Source: Luscinia megarhynchos
Lineage: Eukaryota; Chordata; Aves; Passeriformes; Turdidae
Assembly (NCBI GenBank): GCA_034336665.1
Contig: JAPFBE010000003.1
Span: 67,065,352 to 67,129,351 of the forward strand
Reading direction: 5' to 3'
Length of the DNA: 64,000 bases
Shown: one piece after another, positions 9,271 through 50,000 of the stretch
How positions within the stretch are numbered: position 1 is the first letter of the stretch
Layout of the letters: every line of letters begins with the position of its first letter
Position numbers and translations under genes: made by a program
Notes under the pieces: generated by a model
What the model was told of the DNA's origin: nothing
Database searches by the model: none
Seen by the model: only the letters and a program-made list of their open reading frames with translations

Positions 9271-12200
9271 GATGTGCTGGAGAAGGAGTGGTGCAGCAGA
9301 TAGACGGAGGGAGCTGTGCAGAAGGCAGAGCAGACCGGAGGGATGGGAATGGGTACGAAGGAGGCAATGATCAGAGGGAGCTCTGCAAAATTTCCCCAAC
9401 CAGTTTGCATTTATCGTTTCCAGTTTCACATCTCCTGCCACGCTGAGGCTCCATTGAGCTTGTGGCCCTAGGTGGTCTGGACAGAGGGTTGCTTTTTAAA
9501 AATTATTCTGCTACATTTTTATTTTTCCCTAAAAACTTCTCCCATGATGTCAGTATTGGCATTTGTCCCTTTTCTCTCTCCATTTCCTCTCCTGACAGTT
9601 CTAGGGTTATTCTTTTTCTTGTGTTCTCTAACAGCCATCAGCAGGAATAAAATACAGTTTCTCTATATATCATACTTGAATATGAATACATGAATATTGA
9701 ATGTCTATTCCTACTACACTTTAACATTTCACAGAGATGGGTTTCTTTTCAATGAATGCCTGATTGCAGTTGCAGATTGTAGAGCAGGTTTTTTTTTTTT
9801 CCTTTCCCCCTACCCCTATGTCAGCTATAGCCTAGACAGGCTTCAGCTTCTTGCAGCTCCTGGTACTTGCCACATTGCAGAAGTGATCATTGAAGCTGCA
9901 GAGTGCTTCCAGGGTGCTTGGCTCTTGGAGATTTGGGCTTTTCAGCAGGTAATGGGGAGAAATAGATCCTGCCCTGACCTAATCCCAGTCAAAAGACAAA
10001 GAAGTAAATGGAATACAAGAAAACAGCCTTTATCTGGTTTCCTGTGTAGTTAATTAAGAAAAAAAAACAAAACTGATTCTTCTGAGGATGAGCTGAGAGA
10101 TCTGAAGACTTGATGTGTGTTGCACTAACAGTAATATGCATATAAATGTATATTTATAAAAATATATGCTATTCTATTAAAGTAATACACGTCCTTAGTC
10201 CTAAAGAGCCAATTCTTTGAAATTCAGAGTGGGGTTCAAAAGGTGGAAAAGTATTCAGCCCAAAATGCTGACCTTATGAGTCAGGGTTATAAACACCCGT
10301 GTGAGTGTATTAAACCTGCAATTATTCATGGGAAGCTTATCTGGGATGCAGATTGGCTGAGCTGGGAATGGAGCAGCAGCAGCATGGAGCCTCTGTGGAG
10401 CTGGCTGTGGTCTGGTAGGGTTCACAGGCTGGGAACATGGGTGTGCAGTGTCCAGGGCCAGGTGCAGGAGCAGTTTCACTGCCTTTCTTGGCACAGAGCC
10501 CGACCTCAGAAACGCTCTGAACCCGAGCTGGCTCTGCACACACCCATCCCGGGAGCCTTTGGTGGCGTGTTTGCTCTGCCAGAAGTGCTTACACACGTGA
10601 TAAGCAGAGAAGCAAGTGGCTCCACAAAGGACCAGGATTGTTGACTTGGGCCAGGTCCCTCTTTGTCGGGCTCCAGACAGGCCCTGCAGAATTCTTCAGC
10701 TATCTGGGCCCTGCATCCTGCCAGAGGAGGGGTGGACTGATCCACCTCATGGCTGGTCCCACCTGAACGTGAGCCTGGGTTTGATTTGATACCAATTCCA
10801 GAAGCCCTGGAGGCTGTGCTGGAGAGAAGAGAGATGTGTGGAGTCAGCCTGCGGTCCAGCAGGGCTAGGAGGGAGCAGAAGCTGGCAAGCCTGTCACTGC
10901 CTGACCTGTGTGTGTGTGGAGTTATGCTCCCCAGAGTGCCCCACAGCATTTGTTGTAGCTCTTTTTGTTACCCAGCCTTGCTAATGAACACCTCATTACC
11001 CCAGACAATGGTGATGTGACCATATGGATGTGTCTCAAACTGGTGTATGAGGTGCTTGGAGAAGGACACGGTTCACACTCAGTTTAAGGAGTACCACAGC
11101 TGTCTCTGATTCTCCTTTCTACTTCTTCAGAGAACTGTACTTCAAAGGCTCTGCAAAGGGCTCTTTCATTCTCCAGGATGCTTTCTGTTTGGTTCACCAA
11201 ACTAATGAAATCTCTAAGTCTCTAAATTAATCTTTAATTAAAGGACTGACTTCCTATTTAATGTTTTCTTATGTGTTTACTTTTAACTTGTGGTGAATGT
11301 CCTTACCTCATTTGAAGATTTTTTTTTCACTTGCACTCAAAGTAACTCTCTGTTTCAAGTTAAAAATGCACACAAAAATAGTTTGAAGCCTGCATGCACG
11401 CTTCTTCTCCTTCCCACTTCCATACACATTTCCCCATTAACTCCATGTCTGCTATTGCAAAACAGAGTTTCAGTGCAAAGAGGCCAAGAACCAGTTAGCA
11501 GAAAGCAGTTGACTGAGTTAAAAGATCCCTTGGTGCTGGGTTTCCTGGACCATGGTATGTGTGTGTTTTATCTGGTGTTTGTACTGCTCTGAAAAATGAC
11601 ATAACCTGCTGCAACCCCAGTGCTGCTGCTGCCTTTGTAGCCAGCCTTGTCACTGCTAATGCACACAGCAAAAGGAAAAAACAGCCTTGGCACAGCACAT
11701 TTCTCATCTTTGATTCATTTACATCTAGTTTAAATTCAAATCTGCTGGAACTGAGCCATATCCTTACTTATAAATATGTTTTTAACAGGAGTTGTGAGCC
11801 TGTGAGGTCATGATCGTTAGTTTTCACATCAGTCCGTGGGACCACAGCTGCATGTTCAAACAAAGCCATGTTACCAGGGAAAGATGGATTTAGTTATGGA
11901 ACTTGGCAAGCCTTTTGTTTGTTTGTATTTTATCTGACAATGATCGTTAAAATGTTGTTTTTGTCATGCAAACGTAATGTCTGCAGCACCAGCAATTGCT
12001 TCTGAACAGGGACAGATAATTATTGGAAATGAAGATCAGCACCCAACACCTAAACAAAAGAGATAATCTTGGTAATAAAGCAGGAAATACTTATTTAATT
12101 TCTTTTAAATATTGCATTTTTTAATATCTTATTCTTAAAAATAAAATAAAATGTATTAATTATGTAAAAATTATTTCTACAGAAATAGAATTCTGTAGGC

Positions 12201-15200
12201 TTCTAGTAGGAGTCACATGTCATACAGGGAAAACCACTTTTTTTGTTCCTCTGACAATGTTCCTGTTAGTGTTGCTGTTTATGCTTTCTCTGGTAAAGCA
12301 TTGTCATATTGTTACAAGTCTCTATTTTGACAGCTTTTAAGTTTGAAGAGAAGACTGAAAATCGGATCACTGTGCTATTTTAAGTGAAGACATAATTGAG
12401 GGAGAGCTGTTTGAAACTGGTCAAAGCTGACTTACAAAACCAATATGGCCTTAACCTAAGAAGGGCAGGTTTCAATTAACTGTAACAAAAAGCTTCCAAG
12501 CAGGAAGAGGAATTTGAGGAAAAAACAACTTCAGTTTATGACAGACTCTGATAATGAAAATGGGTGCAATGAAAAGGGTATAAATCCAAAAATCAAAAAT
12601 TCTTAACACTGGACTCCTCTACTTTGCTTTGCTCCGTGTGGCCATTGACCTGCTCTGGGATTGTGCCGTGGCAGAGAGTCATCCTGGCTCTGCCTTGTAG
12701 AAGTGGAAAATGTACAGTCATACCTCAGTCATAAGCACTGTATTCAGAAGATGGTGCCTAACAGTGTGACTCTCTGTCTTGTGACATTAGTTGTAACTCT
12801 TACTTTGCATTTCGGGATGCCCAGCATCATGCATGGCTGATTTACAGAAAATGAGAAACAGGATTAGTAGCCAATCTTCATCAGTGTATGTCCAGGCCTT
12901 TCCAGATGTTCAGCTGTCCAGTCAGCAGTACTGCAGGGCTGCCATGATGTGAGAGCATATGTCCAGCCATCTCAGGGAGCTGTGGAATGCTTTTGTTTTG
13001 CCTGGGTAAAATTTTGGGTAGAGAAAGACACATGTCCAGAAAAATCCACATATGGTATAGACCTCTCAATGAGGAATTAACATCTGGTTTGGAGAAAAGT
13101 CCTATTAGAAGGCATTAAATAAGGCTTGATGTGACTGTTGAAACAATGAAAATAAAACAAAAGTGCCTAATAGCTCATTTAGTGAGAGTCCTCCATCCTG
13201 TGCAAGAGTCAAGGTCTTGTGGAGAAAATGGGATGCAAGGTTGTCACTGGTTGTGTCAAAGCACATGCATAAAAGAGACATGTGAAGATAGCAGATGCCT
13301 TCCAGGTAGCAGAGTGAATGTTTGGGATCAAGCAAGAGGAAAAGCCCTGCTGCAGACCCCCTCTCAGGGGAGAGCATTTGCTGCCTCTGGTAACACTGTG
13401 GTGAGGGCATGCTGAGAGAGAGGGTTTGAAGGGGGCCGGTCCTGCATCCATTCCCACTGGTGTTGCACACAAGCTTGGAATAGTGTGCTAAGCAAGCTGT
13501 CCCCCTTTGCCTGTCATTCACACAGTCACTGTATCTACCCATGGATATGTTTTGTGTGTATAATGCTTTAATGTTAAAGTAGAGACTGTCTTTTGGATCT
13601 TACTCAATTGTGCACTGCTTTAGTTCTGGGAGAAAAATTCTTTTCTGACCCTAGATAGGGATCAGCTCAGCTTATGCTCCAAAGAATAGAGATTAATATC
13701 CCCTGTGACCTTTTAGCCTGGCTGGCTGCAGGGTTTTTAACAAGTGGGTTTAAGACCCCATGTGTGGCAGCTATGCCTGCATGAATGCCTGTAATGTCTC
13801 TTCTTGTCAATGATCCATGAGCTAAGGAATCTCCAAGGATATCTTGATGTGCAGTGGAGCTGTTACGGTCGAGTGCAGGAGGGAACCACACAATGATAGA
13901 ATGAAAAGCTGGTGTCGCAAGAAGTGTGTGAGTTGTTCCAAATGTACTTGACAACAGTTGTCCCTGGCTGTATACTTAAAAGATGTGGCAGTGGTATGGT
14001 AGGAAAATCAAATATCTAAACAAAGCTCCAGCAAGCAACAAAATGCTCTTTTTATGATTTCTGTATTTCTGGCTCCTTGGACGCCTCTGATGTTGTATGA
14101 ACTCTATAATACAATGTAGAACAGATCATAAAGAGTGAGTGCATAACACAAAAAGGTTAGTTCTACTTACTTCTCCCTCCCTCCCCATCCCTGACATTGA
14201 AGAATGGCATGTCCAGAAAACAGCACAGGAAATCATTCTTCCCTAAAAATAATTTTTCCTTGATTTTTGACTTACTTGTTTTAATTTGCTTTGGTTATTC
14301 TGAAGTAACATTACCTTCACTGGTGTGCATAGAAGACTTGTAACTTGTTTAAACCATTTTTAGCATTAGTTTTAAATAGCAGTAGAATCTCAGAGAACTG
14401 CCTGGGATTGCAGGAAAGCACTGATTTAGGACTGAGGCCTACAGCTGCTGTTCACATTCACCTTTTCAAGCTATATGGCCTGCTTTGGTGTCTAGGGTAG
14501 TAGTAAAGTAAAAACTGAAGTGCCTGAATCCACAAGAAAGATCCAGGGGCTTTGGTCAGCCTAGCTCTAGAGGTACTGACTCAGTAGGTCCATAGGTGTA
14601 CATTCACCAGCCTCCCTCCGTGCTGCAAGTTTCAGTGTCTGTCAGTGCTTTATAAGCTCTTCAGTGAGACACATCAGGCATCAAGCTCATGCTTAAGCCT
14701 TGGCATCACCAACATGAGGCTAGAAGCCTCCAAATTCTTGGTAGCTGGAGGGAATGGGAGAGTCTTCTTTGGTTTGCTCTTGCAATTTTAAAACCATATA
14801 CATCTTTTTGTGTCCTGCCTCTCAGCTTCCTTGTCCAACCACTGTCCTGAAATGGGCACGTGTTTGTATAGCTCCCTCTGGTGATCAGGGAACTCTTCTG
14901 GAATTAAGGGGAGTTGGGTGTGAGTATCAGCCCTCTTAAGGCAAAAGGAAGTTAAATATGCCCAGACGGTGGGAACTAGCTGTAGTAAGGAGGCACGACA
15001 GGTTGTAAAGCAAGTATGTGTTCTGTTTAATGGATTTCTAGGAATTTAATTCAGCAGTTCCTTAAAAATGTTTTATTTGCTTGTTCTCTTTCACCACGTT
15101 TGGGGAAAACCTCCGGAGATTTGAGGAGTGTTTTTCTTAATGGCAGCAGGCTGGTTCTGAAGCAGATCCTAACCTGGATGTGTTTGAAGACAGGTCAATG

Positions 15201-17191
15201 GATTCTGCCCCAGATGGTGTTCTGTTGGTTTATAAGTTGACTAATGAGATCTGAATGGGTTATAACCTATCTTCAGTTCCTATAATTTTGTCTATTTCCA
15301 GTGCAATGTGAGTGACATCACTTTTTTTTTTCGTATGACTTACAATCTTCTGTATTTAAAAATTAAATGGTCTTAGTTGCCACCAATCTAGCTCTCAGTA
15401 ACGATGTATCAAGGGAACAAAATAAGGGTTGTCACCCTTTCCACCTTAGATTTTCTCCTGCCCAGTAGTTTACAGCAGCCAGCAGGAATGCTGTGCAAGC
15501 TGAAATGTGCAGCACAGCATGAGGACGAGTAGAGCCCCAGTATGTCCTGCTGTGCTTGGTGGAGTGTCAGCTGCAGGGTAGCAGCATGATCTTGCTATGG
15601 AAGTCATCAGCCACATGCAAGCTGTGTGACCTGTGGGTTTAAGTGAGGGTGGCAGGTTTCCATGGCTTTGTTGCAGGGAGCAGGAGGGATGAGGTGATGG
15701 AGCAGAGCTGGTGTGCAGCTGCAGGCAGCAGTTAGGACCATCAGTGTGGTACCTTTGGGAGGTGGAGCATGTGTTTGCTCAGGGCAGAATGAATGTCATG
15801 TGGATGTCTGTTTAAACTGTCAGGGGTTTGGATTTTGCTAAGCACCAGGGAATACAGAGGCATAAGACACATCCTCCTTAATGCCATCTTGCTCGTCTTG
15901 ACTGTTTATAAAACCTACAAACATTTTTATAACTGCTAGGATGTAAAAGGTTGCTTTTCTCCCTGTTCTGGCTTCTGTCTGCTACCACCTGTTCCTTCTG
16001 TGTGCACTCCTGTAGCATGGGTTGTTTTCAGCTGTGTAGCCTAAACTGTGTTTGTACCCCTCCTTCCTGATTTCTTCTCCACCCCTTGGTCTTGCCAAAC
16101 CCTTGATGCAGCTAGTGGACCACCCTCCAGAGGTGACCTCCTCCCTCTTGCTCAATGCAACTCTGCATTGCATAGCTAGGAATTGCAATTTTTTATTTTT
16201 AATTTCCAGAGGTTTATGTCTGGATGAATGTCAGGGACCCTACACATACTGAGTCAGAGTACAAGGGAAAGGAACTGATGCTATTTTCCTGTAATGAGGA
16301 CCTAAACTTTGAGTCACATGAGATTCAGATAAAAGGGCAGACACTGCTTCAATCTTGAACCTTAAATACAAACCTAGCTGTTCAACACAGCTTAATTCTG
16401 AATGTCTGGGTTATTGCTTTCTTGACTGGTTACTGGGTAAAGCTGAGCTATAGGTTTGCCTTAAAGTCATGCTGCAATTTGAGGACTAGGAGAAGGTTAT
16501 ACTTTGGGAATCATTGTTCTAAGGAATGTTAAATTTGGATTGCTAACTCTGCCATAAATCCCAAAGTGACATGTTAAATTTAATGAAAAAATTCGAGTCA
16601 GCATGTGGATGTTGGAGTACTTTGAAAGAATATTTAAACAGAATGAGGCTCTCAACTTGGTCTATAGTAGAGCAGTTATTCAACCATATCATAATCTCAT
16701 TAGGGTGAGGGCTCTTGAAAGTGTGGAGTGCAGACATCCCTGATGCTGGTTGGCACATTTAGGCACGTATGTCATGCAACAGGATAAAAAGCAATTTAAT
16801 GCCTTGTGTGATTTGTGATTCACGGCTGATGGCTGCTAATACATTGCGGTGATCTACAAATTAAAGTTTAGTCTGTTACATTCGGTGTGGGCAGGGAATT
16901 TAATCTTCTTGCATTAATTTAACAAGACTGGGGCCAAAGGCAGCAAAGGAGTTGTGGTTTTTATCAATATGAAAGAGTTGCGATTCATGATCTGAAACCT
17001 TAGACTAGTAAAGAGCTGCTCCAGACATAAATGGTTGTAGCAGAGCAGGACTAGATAGGAATGGTGTTGGAAAGACACAATTCAGCTATGAGAGAAATAA
17101 CAAAAATAAAACATCACTGTCTGAATTATTCTACAGCGCATAAAATTAATTTTTCTGGTAATTATGTTCTCTTTTAGATTTCTGAGTGAAG

Positions 17192-44141
<26,950 letters not shown>

Positions 44142-44227
44142 TCTCAGTGACAGCTTTCCTTTGCTGGAGTTTTATGGTTTTTGTTGTTCTCACTTTCAAA
44201 ATGAGTTAGAAATCTTTTTAAAGGTTT

Positions 44228-44233
44228 AATAAA
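44228..44233 (+). terminator. KATNAL1: AATAAA, proximal polyadenylation signal candidate
   Basis: AATAAA 87 bases after the stop codon. The sequence downstream is pyrimidine-rich rather than clearly GU-rich, so use is uncertain. Confidence 0.35.
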
Positions 44234-44967
44234 AGGTTTGCCTCTGCCCTCATCCCACCCCTTTCTGGTGACAGGACCTTTTAAGCTATTTGCCTTTAAA
44301 GGGAATGAACACAATAATGAGCTGATATTGTAAAAGATATTTCATCTCTTAAGTGGAAAAATAAGACAAATAGGAAGGGAAAAATCATACTTCTGAGGGT
44401 AGTCTTTTTATTTTTCAAATGAAGAGCAGTGTTACTTAACTTCCTCCTAGTCATTTTTTTATGGCTGGAGTCAATAAATCAGCTGGGGGATGTGACTCCA
44501 GAGGAACAGACAAGGGCTTGCTGTACCCCCTGCTCTTAAGTGCTGCTTCTGCCTGCCTTGAATGTGGCACCCAAGTTATTATTCTTTCTCTCTGTGCTTG
44601 GATATTCAGAGCAAAGCCTGTGGATCAATTGGCATTTCACAGAGGAAATGAAGATCAGTTTTCCATCAAGACATGGGCCTGACTCTCCTCTCATGTACTC
44701 CCATTTGGAACTGATGTCACTTCAGACTGTTATCAGTGTTACCTGCAATGACTTCTGATGGAAATTAGAGGGAAAGAAAGAGGCGTGGATTGTTCTCAGT
44801 CCAGTTTATGCTTGTTCTCTGAACATAGTTTGAACCTGTTTGACCAGTAGGCACTTTGACTTAGACTAAAACTTGCACTTTTTTGCTTATATATCATCTT
44901 GTGCTTTGTCTGTGCTATCTAAATGTAATTGTTATTGCTATTATTATTATTTTAGTATTAAGAGTTT

Positions 44968-44973
44968 AATAAA
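44968..44973 (+). terminator. KATNAL1: AATAAA, middle polyadenylation signal candidate
   Basis: AATAAA in an AT-rich context about 830 bases after the stop, followed within 60 bases by a modest GT-containing stretch. Confidence 0.45.
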
Positions 44974-45689
44974 GACACTAATACCAAGACTGTATTAAAA
45001 ACACAAGACTGTCCTTAAAACAAGTGGCTGTGAACTTTCACTTCTGATTAGATATGATCTTTTTCCTAGCATACTAGGCAATGGGACTTGTACCTGCTTA
45101 TGTTGTAGAACTGTTCATGCTTAATTTTTTTTTGGTGAAGATTTCTTTAAAATGTATAAATATTACGGTTTAGTAACATTTAGAAAATAATCTGTATGGT
45201 CTCATTTATGTTTATAGCTGTTTATTCCCTTCCCTCATACAAGTGCAGTGATGAGAAGGGTTCTAAAGTCTAACATGAGAAATCCTCTCTAGAGTATACC
45301 TGTCACACTGACTGTATGAGCTTTTCACAGACTCAGCCTGCATGTCCAGCACAGGGAGGTTTCATGTGGCAGGAATATGAAGGAGTGGTCAAATAATCAG
45401 ATGTACAGAGAAATATGCAAGTTTTCAGTGATGTTGTGAGCTAGACTTTAAAGTATCTTTAGTAGGCATTCAGCCCTTCAACTCTCTGCTGAGACTCCTA
45501 GTGGTACAAACAGATGTGATGAACTGGAGTAAGAAACACACAGCACCTCTTATTGAATGGGAATATGTCCTTATTTGCTGCTTTCTGTTAGTTCTTGGAA
45601 GTTCCCAATAATGACAGTAATTCAGCACACTGGTCTCTTGGGCCATGACATGTTAACCACTAAGGCAAAAACCTTAAATCACATACTTA

Positions 45690-45852
45690 GTTTGCTCAGG
45701 GAAGTGGTAAAATCACTATCTCTGGAAGTGTTTAAAAAATGTGTAGATGTGGCACTTGGGGACATGGTTTAGTATTGAACATGTCAGTGCTGAGTTAATG
45801 GTCAGATTTGATGATCTGAGAGGTCTTTCCAACCTTAGTGATTCTATAATTC
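45690..45852 (+). mobile_element. CR1 LINE 3' end, sense
   Basis: GCTCAGGGAAGTGGTAAAAT, CTCTGGAAGTGTTTAAAAAA, TGTGTAGATGTGGCACTTGG, GACATGGTTTAGT and GATGATCTGAGAGGTCTTTC lead to CCAACCTTAGTGATTCTATA. This is a very clear CR1 terminus. It is 5'-truncated and would lie within the long 3' UTR if the distal poly(A) site is used. Confidence 0.95.
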
Positions 45853-47045
45853 CTCCTGGGGAATAACTGCACCATTATAGAGAGAAAGCTCTGAAAATAT
45901 TGCTATGGACTGTCATTTCTTGTGTAGGCTGCCACAGTTGTTCTTTGTTTGTTTGTTTGATTGCAGTAGAAATTAGTAAAGCTACATAATTTTTTTTGTG
46001 GCCAATGCCAGATTAGCACTATGGGGTCTCTCACTAAAGAGGCCCAAGGAGCTTAATCTACACAACCAAGTGACAGTTGACACGAGTGCCAGTAACATCC
46101 CAACAGTGCTGGGATTCAGCAGTTGCTGCTTAGGAGGGTCTAAGTACCAGTTTGCTCAGTTTCACATTGCAAGCAGCAGTGACCTTCCTACTGATGAAAG
46201 CACAACACTTGGTGAAAATGTCAGTCCCTAGCTCTTTGATGAACCTTCTACCTTAAGGCATTAAACTTCCCTCTTGGCTGTTAAGCAAAATTCACTGTAC
46301 TGGGTATTCCCTTTAGTAGGAATTATTCAGGTGCTGCAGTCTTTTTCTCTAAAGGTCATGGTTTCTACCCCAGAAATGATTTTACTGTACAAGTCCATTC
46401 ATCCTTTACAGCTGCAGAAAAGTGAAAGTTTTCAGGCAGTAGATGTTTGTGATGGTTGTGCCCCAGCATTACTGCTGTGACTTGGGCCCTGCTAGATCAG
46501 GCTCCCCAGAAGACCGAGACCATCCCTTCCCTGCTGAGACCTTTCAGGAAAGGGAGCCATCCTTGCATGCTGACCCTTTCATCTTTACCAAGCCATGCTG
46601 GCACTCCCACCTGGGTGGACTGGGAGACTGGGTTATTAATTCCAGGGGAGCCAGCATTGGATGCAGCAAGGAGCAACCCAGGAAGGAAGGGCAGCCAACA
46701 GTGGCAGCAGCTCAAGGCCCAAAGGATGACTTTATGGCTCAAGGCAAGACCAGTTGACATCCCACTGGTGGAAACCCTTGTGTGAGGATACTGGATTCCT
46801 TGGAGAGCAATGCACAAGCATGTCAGAGCCTGCTGTGACACTGTTCAATCTGTGCCTGTTTGTGTGTGGAGATCATCCACACACTTGGGGGTACACACAC
46901 ACAGTAGGTGGTGCTTCAGTAGTTGTACCTAGATTACATTAAAACATGTTTTAAGCTGTGTTTACGTGTTTTCTAAACATCTGTGCAGGCCCTCTTGGGT
47001 GGCACTGTTAATTTTTGCACAATACACAATCTGGTTGTATGAAGT

Positions 47046-47051
47046 AATAAA
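47046..47051 (+). terminator. KATNAL1: AATAAA, distal polyadenylation signal candidate
   Basis: AATAAA followed within about 20 bases by TCTGTCTGTCCTG, a GU-rich element of the kind that supports cleavage. If used, the 3' UTR would be about 2.9 kb. Confidence 0.4.
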
Positions 47052-47070
47052 TGTGCACTAGAGTCTGTCT

Positions 47071-50000
47071 GTCCTGCTCGAGTGAGTGCTTTGCTAACTG
47101 CTTCCAAAGGCTGCCACACAATGTGGATCTCTTCAGGATGTCGTGGTGCTCTTTCACCAGAGTCCTGGATGGAGAGCAGTTAAAGCAGAGTCTGGGGTTT
47201 TTGGATAAAGCTGTCAGCAATTCTTTCTCTCTAAATTGGCCTTTTGTTGCCACAAGCTATAAAATGAAGAATACTCCAATGCTCAGCACATGGAAGGGTG
47301 GGCAGGGGAAGAGCAGAGGCCCCAGCAGATGTTCAGTGTTAGTACCTGATTCAGACCTCACAGAGCCAGGCAGCCTTTTTTATTACTTGCCCCTGGGCTG
47401 GAAGTATAATCAGGCTCCAGAGAAGCTGTATCATCAGCTGCCTGCTAACCAGGAGACTTTCAAGAGCAAAACTTCTATTAGAAGGAGCTTTCAAACTTGG
47501 AAAGAGAGCCCGTGTCTCCTGGGAATGAGTTGATTATTTGAATTTTCTCACTAACTTCCTTATGAAAGAATGGAGTTTCCAGTGTTTCATAATGCTTCAG
47601 ATATGAAAGAGTGAGCAAGGGAAATGCTGATCAGGGGATTTCAGGAGAGGTCAAATCTTTGCATAGGAAGTTCAGGTCACCCCAGTTTAAAAGAGACTGA
47701 AATAGCAAAGGTGCACTGACTTGTTCTGATCACGGGAAAGATGAAAGAGCTTGTGTGCTGTAAAGAAGTCCTCCATCAAATGAGCAAAGACTTCATGGTA
47801 CAATGCAGGCATGAAGAGGTAGAAGCAGACAAAGAAGCAGTGATTTTATTTCTTTGTCTGTTATTGGGATAAGCCGCCCTCAATCAGACTGTGAATGGAG
47901 ATGTTTATTCAGCGCTGTAGTGACAGGGAAGTACGTGCTGAACGCCCAGGTGACACTGTGCTGCCGGGGAGCAGGCAGGGGAGTCCTAGAGCTGTGAGTG
48001 GTGTCAGCAGCTGAGCCCCTCTGTGTGAGCAGCAGGGTGGTGCAGAGGGCAGCCAAGAGAGTAGGCTCAGTAGTGCTCTGGTGGGATGAGGCAGGCTGCT
48101 GGCGATAGCAAAGGCAGGCGATGGTGCACTTCAGAGAACGTCTCACACAGACATTGCCCCGTGCATGTTAGGGGCTTCACTAGAGCTCTGTGTGAGCCAC
48201 TTGTGCTCAAAGCCCAGCTGCCACACACACCACAGCTAAGAGAGCTGCAGCAGCCAGTGCTGCTCCTGCATCCACAGCACAGGAGCATTTGACCCTCCAC
48301 CTTCAAGCCTGCCTGGTTTTGTGTGCTGGCTGAGACCCATTCCTGTGACCCACTTGTGGTTCAGTACCTCTAACAGGGGAGTTTCTTTTGTGCAGTACAC
48401 AGCTGCCTTTTGATCAGCTAAAGTGCCATGCTTCTACACGTCTGCATGTAGGTGTCTTGGAAACATTCAGGCAATTTTCCTCTTCTTTAGAAGGCCCCCC
48501 CAGCTAGCATTAAAAGCAGATGGGATGAAATGTCTTGGCTAGCTTGGTTGCCCAATGCGAGAAAACTTACCTCAGCAGCCAAGGAAGTGCCACAAGGAAA
48601 GTTCTGGCTTTGTTATGAAGTGGCAAAATGTGGGGATGTTCCCACGCCTACTGCACAGGCAGAGTTAGGGCTGTGTCATGTCCAAGCTCTGTTTCCTGGG
48701 GTTTGTGTATTTGTGATTTCTTAGTTGCAGTAGGAACATTTTTATGAGAGTTAGTAGGAAGTGTTCAGTGTCCAGGTTAGGATTTTGGAGATCCCATGAT
48801 CTGGTTGATACAGGAAGCAACTGAACCCGTTCCTAGGATGGTTACTTTTGGAGAAACTCATCATGCTTCCTGCCTTACTGTCTGTCTGTACAGTAAGAAG
48901 TGTAGCTTTGTGCAAACTCACTTAAATATAATATTTACAATATTTGTTTGACAAAGAGAGAAATTCTTACTGCCAGTTTGCAACTCTATTGCTCTCATTT
49001 GTGAGCAGCCCCCTGCATATTTTGTTTAACTGAGGTAAAAGAAAATGTCTTGGAATTAAGAATTTTTTGAACTTGACTTTGGAGAGCAAGAAGGTAGAAA
49101 AATATTTGCCTAGAGGAAGCTGCAATTTCTTCTTTCTGTGGCTTTCCTTTTTGTCTAGCAGTTGCACTGCTGGGCTGAGCTTTCTGTTTCCAATTTGTTT
49201 TTAAATAATTACCATTGTTTATCCATCTCTCAGACAGCCTTTGCAGATGATTTGGTTGCACAGAGCCCTTTTTGCTTGGCGGTTGGTGTTCTGGCACAGC
49301 GTGTTGTGTGACATCTGACTGAACAGGCTGAGATCTTCCTTGGGAAGGAAAGGTCACCCAAATGGTGAAGGTGAGAAGAGCTGCACAGAATACCAATTGG
49401 ACTGGCAGAAACCATAGCAACTCTGCACAGGGTTTATAAATACAGCCAAGAAGAAAAGGGGAATACCCTCAAGGAGATGCTGACAGCACTGCAATATGCA
49501 TATTGATAAAAGTGTGGGTCTTTGCATCTTCACCAGTGAGGAGAGCCGATGTAAGAGGGTGGAAGTGGCTCAAAGGAAACCAATTGCAGGCACTGCCAAC
49601 AGATTTCATCACCCAGCCTTGCTGCTTTATAACATGCCAATGTCCAGGGGCCAATTTGTTACTGCTGCTACAAAAGCTGCCTTTTAGATAATCAAATTGG
49701 ACTTTCTAAAAGCTTGCTGCCCATCTTGAAATGTCTTCAAACTTTGGCGTGTGGTGTGACTGGAGCTGTGTTTGGAAGGCTAGAAGAATAAGGGGATGTT
49801 AATAGTGGTGTATTTCTGTAAGGTCCTGGGAACAATCTGGGTGTGCAAGAAGAGATGCTCCAAATGCTTATGGGGAGTTTAGATGGTAGAAGGATGAGAA
49901 GGATGGAGAGAGGGAGGTGGAAGGTCCTGGGATCCGGTGAGGAGACAAAACTGTCCTCTGATTCCCAGTTCCCAGCCCTAAAGCAAACAGTAGTATTTTT

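Larger units (their letters stand above)
8609..17177 (+). other. KATNAL1: KATNAL1 intron 1
   Basis: It begins GTAACG and ends TTTTAG. It holds the downstream half of the CpG island, the ATGG microsatellite at 9191-9270, AT-rich stretches (around 10140-10190 and 12100-12180) and no recognisable coding exon. Open frames of up to 147 codons around 10.2-13.5 kb lack splice structure and family resemblance. A segment at about 16780-16990 looks unusually non-repetitive and may be conserved noncoding DNA. Confidence 0.6.
44142..44990 (+). other. KATNAL1: KATNAL1 proximal 3' UTR (extent inferred)
   Basis: AT-rich sequence after the stop with two AATAAA signals, at 44228 and 44968. Short frames here have no splice sites or family match. 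Mammalian KATNAL1 transcripts have long 3' UTRs, so the transcript may run farther, to about 47.07 kb. Confidence 0.6.
44991..47070 (+). other. KATNAL1: possible extended 3' UTR of KATNAL1
   Basis: No coding exon. Contains the CR1 tail, a short hairpin at 46862-46884 (nine-base perfect stem, five-base loop) and ends at an AATAAA with a GT-rich downstream element. Open frames of up to 114 codons overlap on both strands around 46.4-46.9 kb and show no recognisable protein. Confidence 0.35.

Noticed and set aside
9146..9370. Met-Asp-Gly-Trp repeat proteins on the + strand
   Set aside because: Direct translation of the ATGG microsatellite in three frames.
8229..9410. Minus-strand 393- and 361-codon open frames across the CpG island
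   Set aside because: They run through GC-rich promoter DNA and the ATGG repeat (Ser-Ile-His-Pro runs), have no conserved motif, and lie opposite a real promoter. Stop-codon depletion explains them.
47051..47533. 160-codon + frame after the distal poly(A) signal
   Set aside because: No recognisable domain, no splice or promoter context, and it starts at the putative transcript end.
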